From: an uncultured Alphaproteobacteria bacterium
GTDB taxonomy: Bacteria > Pseudomonadota > Alphaproteobacteria > Rhodospirillales > Rhodospirillaceae
DNA: 64,000 nucleotides
Assembly (NCBI GenBank): GCA_900079695.1
Contig: LT599022.1
Coordinates: forward strand, 648,287 to 712,286
Direction of reading: 5' to 3'
Part shown: one piece after another, positions 15,110 to 24,534 of the stretch
How the letters are laid out: each line of letters starts with the position of its first letter
Numbering within the stretch: position 1 is the first letter of the stretch
Translations under genes and position numbers: made by a program
Notes under the pieces: model-generated
Told to the model about the DNA's origin: nothing
The model's input: the letters and a program-made list of their open reading frames with translations, nothing else
Databases searched by the model: none

Positions 15110-16564
15110 TCAGTTCACGGCCGTACAGAGATATTTGATTTCGAGATATTCCTCGATTCCGTACTTCGAGCCCTCGCGCCCGATGCCCGATTGCTTGACC
15201 CCCCCGAAGGGCGCGACCTCGTTCGACACCATGCCGGTATTGTGGCCGACCATGCCGTACTCCAGCGCCTCGGCGACCCGCCAGGCGCGCCGCGCGTTCT
15301 CGGTATAGAAGTAGGCGGCAAGGCCGAATTCGGTATCGTTGGCCATTTTCACCGCGTCTTCCTCGCGCTCGAAGCGGAACAGGGGCGCGACCGGACCGAA
15401 GGTTTCCTCCCGCGCCACCAGCATCTGAGGCGTGACCCCGGTGAGCACCGTAGGCTCGTAGAAGGTGCCGCCCAGGGGGTGGCGCTTGCCGCCGACCGCC
15501 ACTTCGGCGCCCTTTTCCCGGGCATCGGCGACGTGCCGCTCCACTTTTTCCACCGCCGCATCGTCGATCAGCGGACCGATCGCGACTCCGGCCTCGGATC
15601 CGGCGCCGACCTTCATCGCCGCGACTTTTTCGGCCAAGCGCTTGGCGAAGGCGTCGTAAACTCCCGCCTGCACGTAGATGCGGTTGGCGCAGACGCAGGT
15701 CTGCCCGGCGTTGCGGTATTTCGAGGCGATCGCGCCGTCGACCGCGCTCTCGATGTCGGCGTCGTCGAAGACGATGAACGGCGCGTTGCCGCCGAGCTCG
15801 AACGATACCTTCTTGATCGTCCGGGCGCACTGCGCCATCAGGATCCGCCCGGTTTCGGTGGAACCGGTGAACGAGAACTTACGGATGCGGTCGTCGCCGG
15901 TGAGCACCTCGCCCACCACCGACGACTTGCCGGTGACCACCTGCAGCACGCCCTTGGGAATTCCCGCCTCCTGCGCCAGAACGCCGAGCGCGAGCGCGGT
16001 CAGGGGCGTCTGACTGGCGGGTTTGACGATCATCGTGCAGCCCGCGGCGAGCGCCGGACCGACCTTGCGGGTGATCATCGCGGCGGGGAAGTTCCACGGC
16101 GTGATCGCGGCGGCGACGCCGACCGGCTGCTTGAGCACGACGATGCGGGTATCGGCACGCGGTGACGGAATGATGTCGCCGTAGACCCGTTTGCCTTCCT
16201 CCGCGAACCACTCGATGAACGACGCGGCGTAGGCGATCTCGCCCTTCGCCTCGGCGAGCGGCTTGCCCTGTTCGGCGGTCATCAGCGCCGCGAGCGCGTC
16301 GGCATTGTCCATAATCAGCTCGTGCCAGCGCCGCAGCAGTGCACCCCGCTCCTTGGCGGTGCGCGCCGCCCACGGCGGGAACGCAGCTTCCGCAGCGGCC
16401 ACCGCCGCCTCGACTTCGGCCTTCGACAGGCTGGGGACGGTGCCGACGGTGGTGCCGTCGGCGGGGTTGGTGACGGCGATGGTGTCGCCGTTCGCCGCCT
16501 TGCGCCACTCGCCGTCGATCAGGCAGGCGTCGCGCAGCAACTCGGGTCTGGCCAGCTTCAGCAT
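15110..16564 (-). CDS. gabD: NAD(P)-dependent succinate-semialdehyde dehydrogenase
   Basis: The 484-residue protein is a full-length aldehyde dehydrogenase of the GabD/BlcA group. Landmarks are TPWNFPAAM in the cofactor-binding half, FTGSTETGR, the catalytic Glu in FELGGNAP and the catalytic Cys in [12 protein letters not shown]. It would oxidise succinate semialdehyde to succinate. The lactonase and iron alcohol dehydrogenase genes within 3 kb suggest it completes a gamma-butyrolactone / 4-hydroxybutyrate pathway as BlcA does in Agrobacterium, although here it is a separate transcription unit. A GABA-linked role is the alternative. GAGGAGG precedes the ATG. Confidence 0.92.
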   Translation of the reverse strand: MLKLARPELLRDACLIDGEWRKAANGDTIAVTNPADGTTVGTVPSLSKAEVEAAVAAAEAAFPPWAARTAKERGALLRRWHELIMDNADALAALMTAEQGKPLAEAKGEIAYAASFIEWFAEEGKRVYGDIIPSPRADTRIVVLKQPVGVAAAITPWNFPAAMITRKVGPALAAGCTMIVKPASQTPLTALALGVLAQEAGIPKGVLQVVTGKSSVVGEVLTGDDRIRKFSFTGSTETGRILMAQCARTIKKVSFELGGNAPFIVFDDADIESAVDGAIASKYRNAGQTCVCANRIYVQAGVYDAFAKRLAEKVAAMKVGAGSEAGVAIGPLIDDAAVEKVERHVADAREKGAEVAVGGKRHPLGGTFYEPTVLTGVTPQMLVAREETFGPVAPLFRFEREEDAVKMANDTEFGLAAYFYTENARRAWRVAEALEYGMVGHNTGMVSNEVAPFGGVKQSGIGREGSKYGIEEYLEIKYLCTAVN

Positions 16565-16665
16565 GGCGTTCCTCCTCGTTTGCGGACAATCGATTCGCCC
16601 GATAAGGTGTTGCTCTCGGCGGCGGGAATCAACCTGCCCGCGGAGCGACGAAAGGAATCGGAGCG

Positions 16666-17406
16666 ATGAAGACTGCGATCGTGACCGGAGCGGGCACGGG
16701 GATCGGCCGCGCCGCGGCGCTGGCCCTGTTGGACTCCGGCTGGAGCGTGGCGCTCGCCGGACGGCGGCAAGGCCCGCTCGAAGAGACCGCGGCGCTGGCG
16801 AAAGGCGGCCGGGCGCTGCCGGTGGCGACCGACGTCGCCGATCCCGCGTCGGTCGAGGCGTTGTTCGCCGCCGTCGGCCGGGCGTGGGGACGGCTCGATT
16901 TCCTGTTCAACAACGCCGGGCGCGGCAGCCCCGCCTGCGAGATCGGCGAAGTCAGCGACGCGGACTGGTTCGGAGTGGTCGCCGCCAACCTCACCGGCGC
17001 GTTCCTGTGCGCCCGTGCCGCGTTTCGGATGATGAAGGCGCAATCGCCGCAGGGCGGGCGGATCGTCAACAACGGGTCGATCAGCGCCCACGCGCCCCGC
17101 GTCGGCAGCGCCCCCTACACCGCCACCAAGCACGCGATCACCGGGCTGACCAAGAGCATCAGCCTCGACGGCCGCGCCTACGACATCGCCTGCGGGCAGA
17201 TCGACATCGGCAACGCCGCCACCTCGATGACCGAACGGATGACCGACGGCGTGCCGCAGCCCAACGGCACGACGATGGTCGAGCCGCGCATGGACGTCGC
17301 CCACGTCGGCCGTGCGGTGCTGCAGATGGCCGAACTGCCGCTCGACGCCAACATCCAGTTCATGACGATCATGGCGACGAAGATGCCGTTCGTCGGCCGC
17401 GGCTGA
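16666..17406 (+). CDS. SDR-family oxidoreductase
   Basis: The 246-residue classical short-chain dehydrogenase has the nucleotide-binding TGAGTGIG at residues 8-15, NNAG near 83, and the catalytic Ser in NGSIS, Tyr in YTATK and Lys following it. The substrate is unknown. It is divergent from the semialdehyde dehydrogenase (101 bp apart) and convergent with the lactonase (5 bp between stops), so it probably serves the same catabolic region, but nothing in the sequence fixes the reaction. Confidence 0.88.
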   Translation: MKTAIVTGAGTGIGRAAALALLDSGWSVALAGRRQGPLEETAALAKGGRALPVATDVADPASVEALFAAVGRAWGRLDFLFNNAGRGSPACEIGEVSDADWFGVVAANLTGAFLCARAAFRMMKAQSPQGGRIVNNGSISAHAPRVGSAPYTATKHAITGLTKSISLDGRAYDIACGQIDIGNAATSMTERMTDGVPQPNGTTMVEPRMDVAHVGRAVLQMAELPLDANIQFMTIMATKMPFVGRG

Positions 17407-17411
17407 CGCGG

Positions 17412-18203
17412 TCAATCGTAGAACTCCGGCCCCTTCCGGAACTTCGGCCAGGCATCCGGATCGTGGCCGGTGACGACCTGCGCGCCCGCACGATCCGCCA
17501 CCGCGTGGAGCTTGCGCACCGATCGTACGGTGTCGACGGTCGAGGCGAGGAAACCGGGCAGCGCCTTTTCCTCCCAGTGATCGAGGGTGTAGGCGGCGTC
17601 CACCGCCAGCAACCAGCGGCCGGAGTTCGGCAGGTCGACGAGAAACGACTGATGCCCCGGCGCGTGCCCGGGGGTGAACACGGTCTGGAGCGTGCCGTCG
17701 CCGTAGACGTCGTAGAAATCCTCGTGCGCGCCGTCGAGGAACTGCCACTTCAGGCCGGGCCTGTCGAAATCCTTGCGGATATAGCCGCCGGCCGCGAACC
17801 AGTCCGGGGTGAAGGCGTATTCGTACTCGGCGCGCTGCACCACGTGCGTGGCGTTGGGGAAGCGTCCGATCGCGCCGGTGTGGTCGAGGTGCAGGTGCGA
17901 CTGCACCACGAAGCGCACGTCCTCCGCCTTGATCCCCAGACGTTCGAGTTGGGCGACGCAGCCTTCGTCCTCCCGCATTTCCGGCCAGTAGACGTCGCAG
18001 ATGTCGCCCCAGTGGCCACGCGCGTCGGTCGCCACCTCGACCGCGTTGCCGCCGTCGATCACGGTGTGCCCCTTGGGATGGGTGATGACGAAGAACGGCA
18101 CCGGGATCGCATAGTCCTGGTTCAGCCCCTGGTTCATCTTGATGTTGTGGACCTTGCATTTCAGACGGCCGGTTTCGAGCATGTACATCCTGATCTCGGA
18201 CAT
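17412..18203 (-). CDS. Metallo-beta-lactamase-fold lactonase of the AttM/BlcC (AHL / gamma-butyrolactone) family
   Basis: The 263-residue protein has the zinc motif SHLHLDHTG near residue 105, a second metal His in FTPGHAPGH and a further Asp in LAVDAAYTL. The stretches VIDGGNAVEVATD and GDICDVYWPEM are typical of the AttM/BlcC subgroup. These enzymes open gamma-butyrolactone to 4-hydroxybutyrate and also cleave N-acyl homoserine lactones. Linkage to an iron alcohol dehydrogenase (29 bp upstream) and a succinate-semialdehyde dehydrogenase favours lactone catabolism as the main job, with quorum quenching as a possible side activity. Confidence 0.88.
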   Translation of the reverse strand: MSEIRMYMLETGRLKCKVHNIKMNQGLNQDYAIPVPFFVITHPKGHTVIDGGNAVEVATDARGHWGDICDVYWPEMREDEGCVAQLERLGIKAEDVRFVVQSHLHLDHTGAIGRFPNATHVVQRAEYEYAFTPDWFAAGGYIRKDFDRPGLKWQFLDGAHEDFYDVYGDGTLQTVFTPGHAPGHQSFLVDLPNSGRWLLAVDAAYTLDHWEEKALPGFLASTVDTVRSVRKLHAVADRAGAQVVTGHDPDAWPKFRKGPEFYD

Positions 18204-18232
18204 GACGGTCCTCCGCTGCGGTTTCCTGGGGT

Positions 18233-19396
18233 TCAATAGGCTTCGCGGTAGAGTTCGAGGGCGTCGGCCTCGGTAACCTCCACCGGATTGTTGACCAACA
18301 GCCGCTGCTGCTTCATCGCGTCGGAAGCCAGCAACGCGAGGCTGTTGTCGGTCACCTCGACGTCGCGCAGACGACGCGGCGCGCCGCTTTCGTCCATCAG
18401 GCGCAGCATTTCCTCGACGAACGCCCCCGCCCGGGCTTCGGCGCTGCCGCTCTGCGGCCCGAGCACGACCTCCGCCAACTCGGCGTAATGCGGCGCCGCC
18501 GCCTTGAGATTGAAGCGCAGCACCGGCCCGAGCATCAGCGCGTTGGAGAGGCCGTGCGGCACGTGGTAATGGCCGCCGAGCGGATAGGCGAGCGCGTGCA
18601 CCGCCCCGACCGGAGAATTGGCGAACGCCTGTCCGGCGAGGGTGGCGCCGAGCAGCATCTCCTCGCGGGCCTTGCGGTCGCCGGGGTCGCGGCACACGGT
18701 CAGGAGGTTGGCGCTCAACAACCGCAGCGCCTCGCGCGCGAAGGCGTCGGAGAGCGGGTTCTTCTTGTGCCGTCCGGTATAGGATTCGATCGCGTGGACC
18801 ATCGCGTCGATGCCGGTCGCGGCGGTGTGGGTCTGCGGCAGGCCGAGGGTCAGTTCGGCGTCGAGAAGCACGAAATCGGCGTAGAGCTGCGGCGACACCA
18901 CGCCCATCTTGGTGGTTTCGCCGGTGGTGAGAATGGCGATGTTGGTGACCTCCGACCCGGTGCCCGCGGTGGTCGGGATCAGCACCAGCGGCGTCCGTCC
19001 GCCGGTCACCTTGCCGATGCCGTACATCTCCGTGAGCGGCTGGTCGGACTTCAGCATCACCGCCGTCATTTTCGCGACGTCGAGCGACGAACCACCGCCG
19101 AGACCGACGACGATGTCGGCCCCCGCCTCGCGCGCCTGGGCGACGCAAGCCTGAAGCACGCGCTCGGGCGGGTCCGCCTCCACCGCGTCGAACAGGGAAA
19201 CGCGGAAGCCCGACGCCTCCAGGCCGTCGCGCACCGGGCCGATCAGCCCGGCCTTCACCAGCCCCGCGTCGGTGACGATGAACGCGTCGCGCGCGGAAAA
19301 CCGCTCCGCCAGGTGCTCGCCGAGACGCCGCGCGCCCGACCATTCCACCTGGATCGCGGGTACCGTGCGGAATTCGAAAGGTTTGTAGGTGGTCAC
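18233..19396 (-). CDS. Iron-containing alcohol dehydrogenase (probable 4-hydroxybutyrate dehydrogenase)
   Basis: The 387-residue protein belongs to the Fe-ADH (group III) family, with GGGSSLDVAK near residue 96 for NAD binding, TTAGTGSEVT near 140, and metal ligands in GIDAMVHAIESY and HYHVPHGLSNA. In blc-type pathways the corresponding enzyme (BlcB) oxidises 4-hydroxybutyrate to succinate semialdehyde. It probably forms an operon with the lactonase. The start is GTG 19396, with GGAGGAC at good spacing. Other short alcohols or lactaldehyde remain possible substrates. Confidence 0.87.
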   Translation of the reverse strand: MTTYKPFEFRTVPAIQVEWSGARRLGEHLAERFSARDAFIVTDAGLVKAGLIGPVRDGLEASGFRVSLFDAVEADPPERVLQACVAQAREAGADIVVGLGGGSSLDVAKMTAVMLKSDQPLTEMYGIGKVTGGRTPLVLIPTTAGTGSEVTNIAILTTGETTKMGVVSPQLYADFVLLDAELTLGLPQTHTAATGIDAMVHAIESYTGRHKKNPLSDAFAREALRLLSANLLTVCRDPGDRKAREEMLLGATLAGQAFANSPVGAVHALAYPLGGHYHVPHGLSNALMLGPVLRFNLKAAAPHYAELAEVVLGPQSGSAEARAGAFVEEMLRLMDESGAPRRLRDVEVTDNSLALLASDAMKQQRLLVNNPVEVTEADALELYREAY

Positions 19397-19483
19397 GCGT
19401 CCTCCCTCCTGCTAGCGCCGCAAAGAATGCGGCTCGGTTGGCGGGCGAAGGGAGGAGCCGCGCCGCAAAGCGACACGGCAGTC

Positions 19484-19496
19484 TGCGACGGTCGCA
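19484..19496. promoter_or_regulatory. Palindrome in the lactonase-operon upstream region
   Basis: TGCGAC-G-GTCGCA, perfect 6+6, lies about 90 bp upstream of the iron alcohol dehydrogenase start in a 232-bp gap after the ABC permease gene. It is a candidate operator; the regulator is unknown. The gap suggests the catabolic pair can be transcribed on its own. Confidence 0.3.
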
Positions 19497-19628
19497 AAAA
19501 CGCCGTCGTCGATCGTCCTCCCGTCTGCGAATGCGCCTGAAATTCAGAGCAGCTTCGCCGTTATCTGCCGGTCAAACCGGCGATTACCGTCAAAGCTGCC
19601 CATCCAACCCAAGGTTTTCAAGGTGCGA

Positions 19629-20429
19629 TCACTTGATTCCGGCATGGAGGAACGACTGGACGAACTGGCGCTGGAAGATCAGGAAGGCGAGGAGCAAGGG
19701 CGTCACCGAGATCAGCGTCGCGGCCGAGATCAGCGGCCAGGAAACTCCGGATTCCGGCGCGCCGAAGATCGCGAGGCCGACGGTGATCGGCCGCACCTCG
19801 GGCGAGTTGGTCACGATCAGCGGCCAGAGGAAGTTATTCCAGTGATAGCTGATCGACACCAGCGCATAGGCCACCAGCGTCGGCCGCGCCAGCGGCACGT
19901 ATACCCGCCACAGCAAGCCGAGCGCGCCGCAGCCCTCGATCCGCGCCGCATCGTCGAGTTCCTTGGGGATCGACTTGAACGCCTGGCGCAGCAGGAAGAT
20001 GCCGAACGCGCTCGCCATGTAGGGCAGCCCGATGCCGAGAACGGTATCGATCAGGCCGAGGCGCGCCATCGTCGCGTAGTTTTCGACGATCAGCACGTCG
20101 GGCACGATCATCAATTGCACCAGAACCAGCAGGAACAGCAGGTTCCGCCCCGGGAACGCGAACCGCGCGAACCCATAGGCGGCGAGCGTACCGAGAGTGA
20201 GCTGCGCCATGAGGATCGCCGTGACGAGCGTGACGGTGTTGAGGATATAGCGCGGAAACGGCGCCTGCGCCCACGCCCTCGCGAAATTGTCGAGGGTGAG
20301 CGGCGCGGCGAGGTCGAAGTGCGCCATGTAGGCCGCCGGATGGAACGCCGCCCACAGCGCGTAGGCGAGCGGGGAAATCCAGAGGATGCCCAGAACCCAG
20401 GCGGCGACGGTATCCAGCGCGCGGCTCAT
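19629..20429 (-). CDS. ABC sugar-type permease, UgpE/MalG family
   Basis: The 266-residue inner membrane protein has six predicted helices and the permease EAA loop ELDDAARIEGCGALGLLWRV near residue 185, which contacts the ATPase. It pairs with the UgpA-like permease, whose stop overlaps its start by an ATGA. It is the last gene of the importer operon. The substrate is not evident; carbohydrate or glycerol-phosphate-like compounds are typical of the family. Confidence 0.9.
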   Translation of the reverse strand: MSRALDTVAAWVLGILWISPLAYALWAAFHPAAYMAHFDLAAPLTLDNFARAWAQAPFPRYILNTVTLVTAILMAQLTLGTLAAYGFARFAFPGRNLLFLLVLVQLMIVPDVLIVENYATMARLGLIDTVLGIGLPYMASAFGIFLLRQAFKSIPKELDDAARIEGCGALGLLWRVYVPLARPTLVAYALVSISYHWNNFLWPLIVTNSPEVRPITVGLAIFGAPESGVSWPLISAATLISVTPLLLAFLIFQRQFVQSFLHAGIK

Positions 20430-21298
20430 CGGTAATGCACCCGCTTGTCGAGAAACACGAACTGCGACACCGCGAGGATCGCCAGAAGCCCCAGCAGCAC
20501 GACCGTGAGCGCGGCGGCCATCGGCAGGTCGTTGAAGGCGAAGGCGTGCTCGAAGATGTAGTAGAGCAGCAGATTGCTGGCGTTGCTCGGGCCGCCCTTG
20601 GTGAGGACGAACAGGTGGTCGACGAGTTTGAAGGCGTTCAACACCGCGTTGATCAGCACGAACATCGTCGTCGGCATCAGCATCGGAAACAGCACGCGGC
20701 GGAAGTAGGTCCACCGCCCCGCCCCTTCGAGCCGCGCCGCCTCCTTGAGTTCGGGCGGCTGAGTCTGCAATGCGGCGAGATAGAAGATCATGAAGAACCC
20801 CGCCTCCTTCCACACCGTCATCGCGATCAGGCACGGCAGCACCGTTGCCGGATCGCCGAGCCAGTTGCGGCCGGAAGCGCCGAACGCGCCGAGGATCTGG
20901 TCGAGCAGGCCGATTCCGGGGGTGTAGAAGAACAGCCAGAGATTCGCGGCGGCGACCATCGGCAGCATCGTCGGCAGGGAATACGCGAGCCGCAGCACCC
21001 CCCGCCCCCGCAGTTTCCGGTCCACCAGCAGCGCCATGGCGAGCGCCAGGGCGATCGACGCGGGAACCGTGCCGAGGGCGAAGACGAGGTTGTTGCCCAG
21101 CACCTTCCAGAACACCGGGTCGGCCGCGAGAGTCTCGAAGTTGCCGAAGCCGACGAAGCGCGCCGGGCGGATCGCGCTGCCGCGCGAGAACAGGCTGTCG
21201 TACACCGTGCGGACGATCGGCACGTGGGTGAACGCCGCCAGCACCGCCGCGGCGGGAAGAATCAGCAGGTAGCCGGTCGCCCAGTCCTTGATACGCAT
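20426..21298 (-). CDS. ABC sugar-type permease, UgpA/MalF family
   Basis: The 290-residue permease has an N-terminal TM (YLLILPAAAVLAAF), about six helices and the EAA loop ELKEAARLEGAGRWTYFRRV near residue 195. It forms the heterodimeric channel with the UgpE-like protein. It lies 58 bp downstream of the binding-protein gene, with a strong hairpin in that gap. The start at 21298 has GGAGAGGGGG upstream. Confidence 0.9.
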   Translation of the reverse strand: MRIKDWATGYLLILPAAAVLAAFTHVPIVRTVYDSLFSRGSAIRPARFVGFGNFETLAADPVFWKVLGNNLVFALGTVPASIALALAMALLVDRKLRGRGVLRLAYSLPTMLPMVAAANLWLFFYTPGIGLLDQILGAFGASGRNWLGDPATVLPCLIAMTVWKEAGFFMIFYLAALQTQPPELKEAARLEGAGRWTYFRRVLFPMLMPTTMFVLINAVLNAFKLVDHLFVLTKGGPSNASNLLLYYIFEHAFAFNDLPMAAALTVVLLGLLAILAVSQFVFLDKRVHYR

Positions 21299-21317
21299 CG
21301 CCCCCTCTCCGGAAAGG

Positions 21318-21345
21318 CGGGCCGACCCGCGGCGGGGTCGGCCCG
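21318..21345 (-). terminator. Intra-operon hairpin between binding-protein and permease genes
   Basis: An 11-bp perfect GC stem with a 6-nt loop and no T-run lies 12 bp after the stop of the binding-protein gene. Such hairpins often stabilise or partially terminate transcripts so that binding protein exceeds permease. Confidence 0.6.
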
Positions 21346-21356
21346 GGTCAGCGGGT

Positions 21357-22628
21357 TCAGCGATAGGGCTTGAGCAGACGGTCGGCCTGCGCCTGCGCTT
21401 CGGCCAGCGCGTCCTTGGCGGGCTTGGCGCCGGTGAGCGTGGCCTGGATCGCGTCGTCGAGCGCCTTGCGGATGCGGCCACCCTGGTAGGTGGACAGTTC
21501 CGCCACCGAGTTCTTGAGCTGGTCGCGCGCCACCGCGGCGGGCGGGAAGGTCTTCGCGTAGGCCTTGAGCGCCGGGGTTTCGTACGCCGCCGGGGAAACC
21601 CCCATGTAGCCGGTGGCGATGCTCCATTCGGCGGCGCGTTCCGGCGCGGTCATGAATTTGACCAGCTTGAGCGCGGCGGCCCGCTCCTCGGGCGAGGACT
21701 TCTTGAACAGATAGAAGTTGCCGCCGCCGGTCGGCGAGCCCGGCTCGCGGTTGCCCGGCAGCACCGAGACCCCGAAGTCGAACTTGGCGCTGCCCTTGAC
21801 GGCGGTGAGATTACCGGTGGAGTGCCACATCATCGCGGTCTTGCCCTCGACGAACTGCTGGCGCAGCGTGCCCCACTCCACCGTGCCTTCCGGCATCACC
21901 TTGTGCTTGGCGCCGAGGTCGCGCCAGAACTGCAACGCCTCGACGACGTTGGGCTTGTCGAAATAGGTCCTGGTGCCGTCGGCGCTCATCAGAAGCTCGC
22001 CGTTCTGCTTGGCGAGGGCGCCGAACATCCAGTAGGCGTAGCCGGTCGAGGGAATCTCGATGCCCCAGCGCGATCCGTCGGGTTTGGTGAGCTTCTTCGC
22101 CGCGTCGACCATCTGCGTCCAGGTGGCGGGCGGCGCGTCCGGGTTCAGGCCCGCCTCGCGGAAGGCGTCCTTGTTGTAGTACATCACGATCGTCGAGCGC
22201 TGGAACGGAATCCCCCAGGTCTTGCCGCCGATCACGCCGTTGGCCATCAGCCCCGGATAGAACGAGTTCAGCCATGCCTTGTCGTCGGCGGATTTGGCGA
22301 CGTCGTCGAACGGGATCACCGCGTCCTGCTCGATCAGGTCGTAGGCGTCGATCGAGAACAGCACCGAAAGCTGCACCGGCTGCCCGGCCTTCACCGCCGC
22401 CAGCGCCTTGACGCGGGTGTCGTCGTAGTTGCCGGCGTAGATCGCGTTGACCTTGACGTCGGGATTGGCCTTCTCGAAGTCGGCGACCATGCCGTCGACC
22501 ACCTTGGTCAACGGTCCGCCGACCGAGACCGGATAGTACATCGTCAGTTCGACGGCGGAAGCCGATCCGGCTCCCAGCAGCGTCGCCATCGCGGCGAGCG
22601 CCGCGCCTTTGCTCAAACGACCGAACAT
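21357..22628 (-). CDS. ABC transporter substrate-binding protein, UgpB-like (cluster F)
   Basis: The 423-residue periplasmic protein has a signal peptide ending near ASA (residue about 25), followed by ELTMYYPVSVGGPLTKVVDG. The family-typical GTYD-like element is AGNYDDTRVKALAAV, and further landmarks are IPFQRSTIVMYYNKDAF and PTGGGNFYLF. It belongs to extracellular solute-binding family 1, closest in look to glycerol-3-phosphate or sugar binding proteins. The ligand cannot be read from sequence. The neighbouring lactone-catabolism genes make a hydroxy acid, lactone or sugar-derived precursor worth testing. Confidence 0.9.
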   Translation of the reverse strand: MFGRLSKGAALAAMATLLGAGSASAVELTMYYPVSVGGPLTKVVDGMVADFEKANPDVKVNAIYAGNYDDTRVKALAAVKAGQPVQLSVLFSIDAYDLIEQDAVIPFDDVAKSADDKAWLNSFYPGLMANGVIGGKTWGIPFQRSTIVMYYNKDAFREAGLNPDAPPATWTQMVDAAKKLTKPDGSRWGIEIPSTGYAYWMFGALAKQNGELLMSADGTRTYFDKPNVVEALQFWRDLGAKHKVMPEGTVEWGTLRQQFVEGKTAMMWHSTGNLTAVKGSAKFDFGVSVLPGNREPGSPTGGGNFYLFKKSSPEERAAALKLVKFMTAPERAAEWSIATGYMGVSPAAYETPALKAYAKTFPPAAVARDQLKNSVAELSTYQGGRIRKALDDAIQATLTGAKPAKDALAEAQAQADRLLKPYR

Positions 22629-23704
22629 TGGGGATTTCCTTTTGCTGGTTTCGGTGGGAGAGCCGCGCGGCGACCGCTTTCGGCCTCGAACAGATGCACC
22701 GCCTCGAACGGCCAGGAGACCGCGATCTCCTCGCCCGGCGGCGCCTCGAACCGCCCGGAAACGCGGATCAGCAAGCGCTGATCGCCGATCCGGGCGGAAA
22801 CGACGGTATCGGCGCCGTGGTAGTCGACACCCTCGACCCGCGCCGGAACTCCGGCCGGATCGAGCCGGAGGGCCTCGGGCCGGAGCCCGAGCAGAACGCC
22901 CGCGCCCGCGCCGTCGACCACCGCGCGGCCGGGCTCCGAACCGTGGATCACCGCGCCGCGCGGACCGTCTTCCAGGGCCAGCACGTTCATCGGCGGCACG
23001 CCGACGAACTGGGCGACGTAGGCGGTCGCGGGGCGGTCGTAGAGGTCGGCGGGGGTGCCGCACTGCTCGATCCGGCCGTCGCGCAGCAGCACCACGCGGT
23101 CGGCCATGCTCATCGCCTCGACCTGATCGTGGGTGACGTAGAGCACCGTCATGCCGAGGCTCCGCTGCAGCGCGCGGATTTCGGCGCGCATTTCCTGGCG
23201 CAGCTTGGCGTCGAGATTGGAGAGCGGTTCGTCCATCAGGCACAGCGGATGCTCGGCCGCCGCGGCGCGCGCGAGCGCGACGCGCTGGCGCTGCCCGCCC
23301 GAAAGCTGCGCGGGTTTGCGGTCGAGGAGGCCGTCGAGCCCCACCATCGCGGCGACGCGCGCCAGGCGGCGGTCGCGCTCGGCCTTCGCCACGCGCCGCA
23401 CCTTGAGGCCGAAGACGATGTTCTCGGCCACCGAAAGATGCGGAAACAGCGCGTAGGACTGGAACACCATCGACACGCCGCGTTCGGCGGGCGCGGCACG
23501 GGTGACGTCGCGGCCGTCGATCAGCACCCGTCCGGCGCTCGCCTCTTCGAGGCCCGAGACGATCCGCAACGCGGTGGTCTTGCCGCACCCGGAGGCTCCC
23601 AGCAGCACCAGGAACTCGCCGCTCCCGACGCTGAGATCGAGGCGTTCGAGCACCCGCACGCCGCCGAAGCGCTTTTCCACCCCCTGAAGTTCGAGCGTGC
23701 TCAT
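22613..23704 (-). CDS. ABC transporter ATPase, UgpC/MalK family
   Basis: The 363-residue ATPase has Walker A GASGCGKTT near residue 36, LSGGQRQRVALARA near 133, Walker B LCLMDEPLSNLD, the switch His in VTHDQ, and a C-terminal TOBE regulatory domain (about 240-350). Its stop lies 16 bp inside the binding-protein gene, and its start overlaps the DeoR-type regulator stop by an ATGA, so the importer operon is translationally coupled to its regulator. Confidence 0.93.
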   Translation of the reverse strand: MSTLELQGVEKRFGGVRVLERLDLSVGSGEFLVLLGASGCGKTTALRIVSGLEEASAGRVLIDGRDVTRAAPAERGVSMVFQSYALFPHLSVAENIVFGLKVRRVAKAERDRRLARVAAMVGLDGLLDRKPAQLSGGQRQRVALARAAAAEHPLCLMDEPLSNLDAKLRQEMRAEIRALQRSLGMTVLYVTHDQVEAMSMADRVVLLRDGRIEQCGTPADLYDRPATAYVAQFVGVPPMNVLALEDGPRGAVIHGSEPGRAVVDGAGAGVLLGLRPEALRLDPAGVPARVEGVDYHGADTVVSARIGDQRLLIRVSGRFEAPPGEEIAVSWPFEAVHLFEAESGRRAALPPKPAKGNPQCSVV

Positions 23705-24471
23705 GCCTCCGCCTCCGCGATCAGAACCCGCACGCCGGCGGCTTCGGCCCGCGCCGCCAGTTCCGGCGGCAGCGGCCGGTCGGTGACGAAGGCGTGAAGT
23801 TCGGCAAGGTTGGCGAAACGCACCGCGGTGGCGGCACGGATCTTGGTGTGGTCGGCCACCGCTACCGGTTTGACGGAATTCTCAAGGATCAGGCGGCTCA
23901 GACGCACCTCGTCGAAATCGGAGTCGCGGAGGGCGCCGTCGGCGTCGACGCCGCAGACGCCGAACACGCCGTATTCGACCCGAATCTCGCGGAACACCGC
24001 GAGCGCGCTCTCGCCGATGAAGTCGCGCTCGCGATTGCGCGCCCGCCCGCCCGCGAGAATCACCTCGAAGCTCGGATTGCGGCAGAGGCCGTCGGCGACG
24101 TCGAGGTTGTTGGTGACGACGCGCAGGCTGTCGTGGCCGATCAGCGCCCGCGCCACCGCCGCGGTGGTGGTGCCGATGCCGAGGAAGACCGAGGCGCGGT
24201 CGGGAATCAGCGCCGCCGCGGCGCGGGCGATGCGATCCTTCTCGGCGGCCTGGAACACTTCCCGGTCGGCGAACGCGGCGGTGCGGAAGTTGGTGGGCAA
24301 TGCCGCCCCGCCGTGCTGGCGGCGCAGCAGACCGAGATCGCACAGCGTATTGACGTCGCGCCGGATCGTCTGGGCGGACACCGCGTGGGCGGCGGCCAGC
24401 GCCTCGACGGCGGCGGAGCCGTCTTCGCGGATCGCCTGGAGGATTGCGGACTGGCGGGGGGAGAGTTTCAC
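23701..24471 (-). CDS. DeoR/GlpR-family transcriptional regulator
   Basis: The 256-residue regulator has an N-terminal DeoR helix-turn-helix (about 3-55, with HAVSAQTIRRDVNTLCDLGLL) and a C-terminal ribose-isomerase-like effector domain (GIGTTTAAVARAL, VVTNNLDVA, LAGGRARNRERDFIG). Family members bind phosphorylated sugar intermediates. It is the first gene of the importer operon and probably autoregulates it through the palindrome at 24519-24534. Confidence 0.92.
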   Translation of the reverse strand: MKLSPRQSAILQAIREDGSAAVEALAAAHAVSAQTIRRDVNTLCDLGLLRRQHGGAALPTNFRTAAFADREVFQAAEKDRIARAAAALIPDRASVFLGIGTTTAAVARALIGHDSLRVVTNNLDVADGLCRNPSFEVILAGGRARNRERDFIGESALAVFREIRVEYGVFGVCGVDADGALRDSDFDEVRLSRLILENSVKPVAVADHTKIRAATAVRFANLAELHAFVTDRPLPPELAARAEAAGVRVLIAEAEA

Positions 24472-24518
24472 GTCGGGCGTTCCGTCGCGGCTGGTGAATG
24501 CGCGAACGAACGCTATCG

Positions 24519-24534
24519 GCTTTCACATGAAAGC
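24519..24534. promoter_or_regulatory. Candidate DeoR operator
   Basis: GCTTTCA-CA-TGAAAGC is a perfect 7+7 inverted repeat 48 bp upstream of the deoR-type start, in the gap shared with the divergent MFS gene. TTTCA/TGAAA half-sites suit DeoR-family proteins. Autoregulation is inference. Confidence 0.5.
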
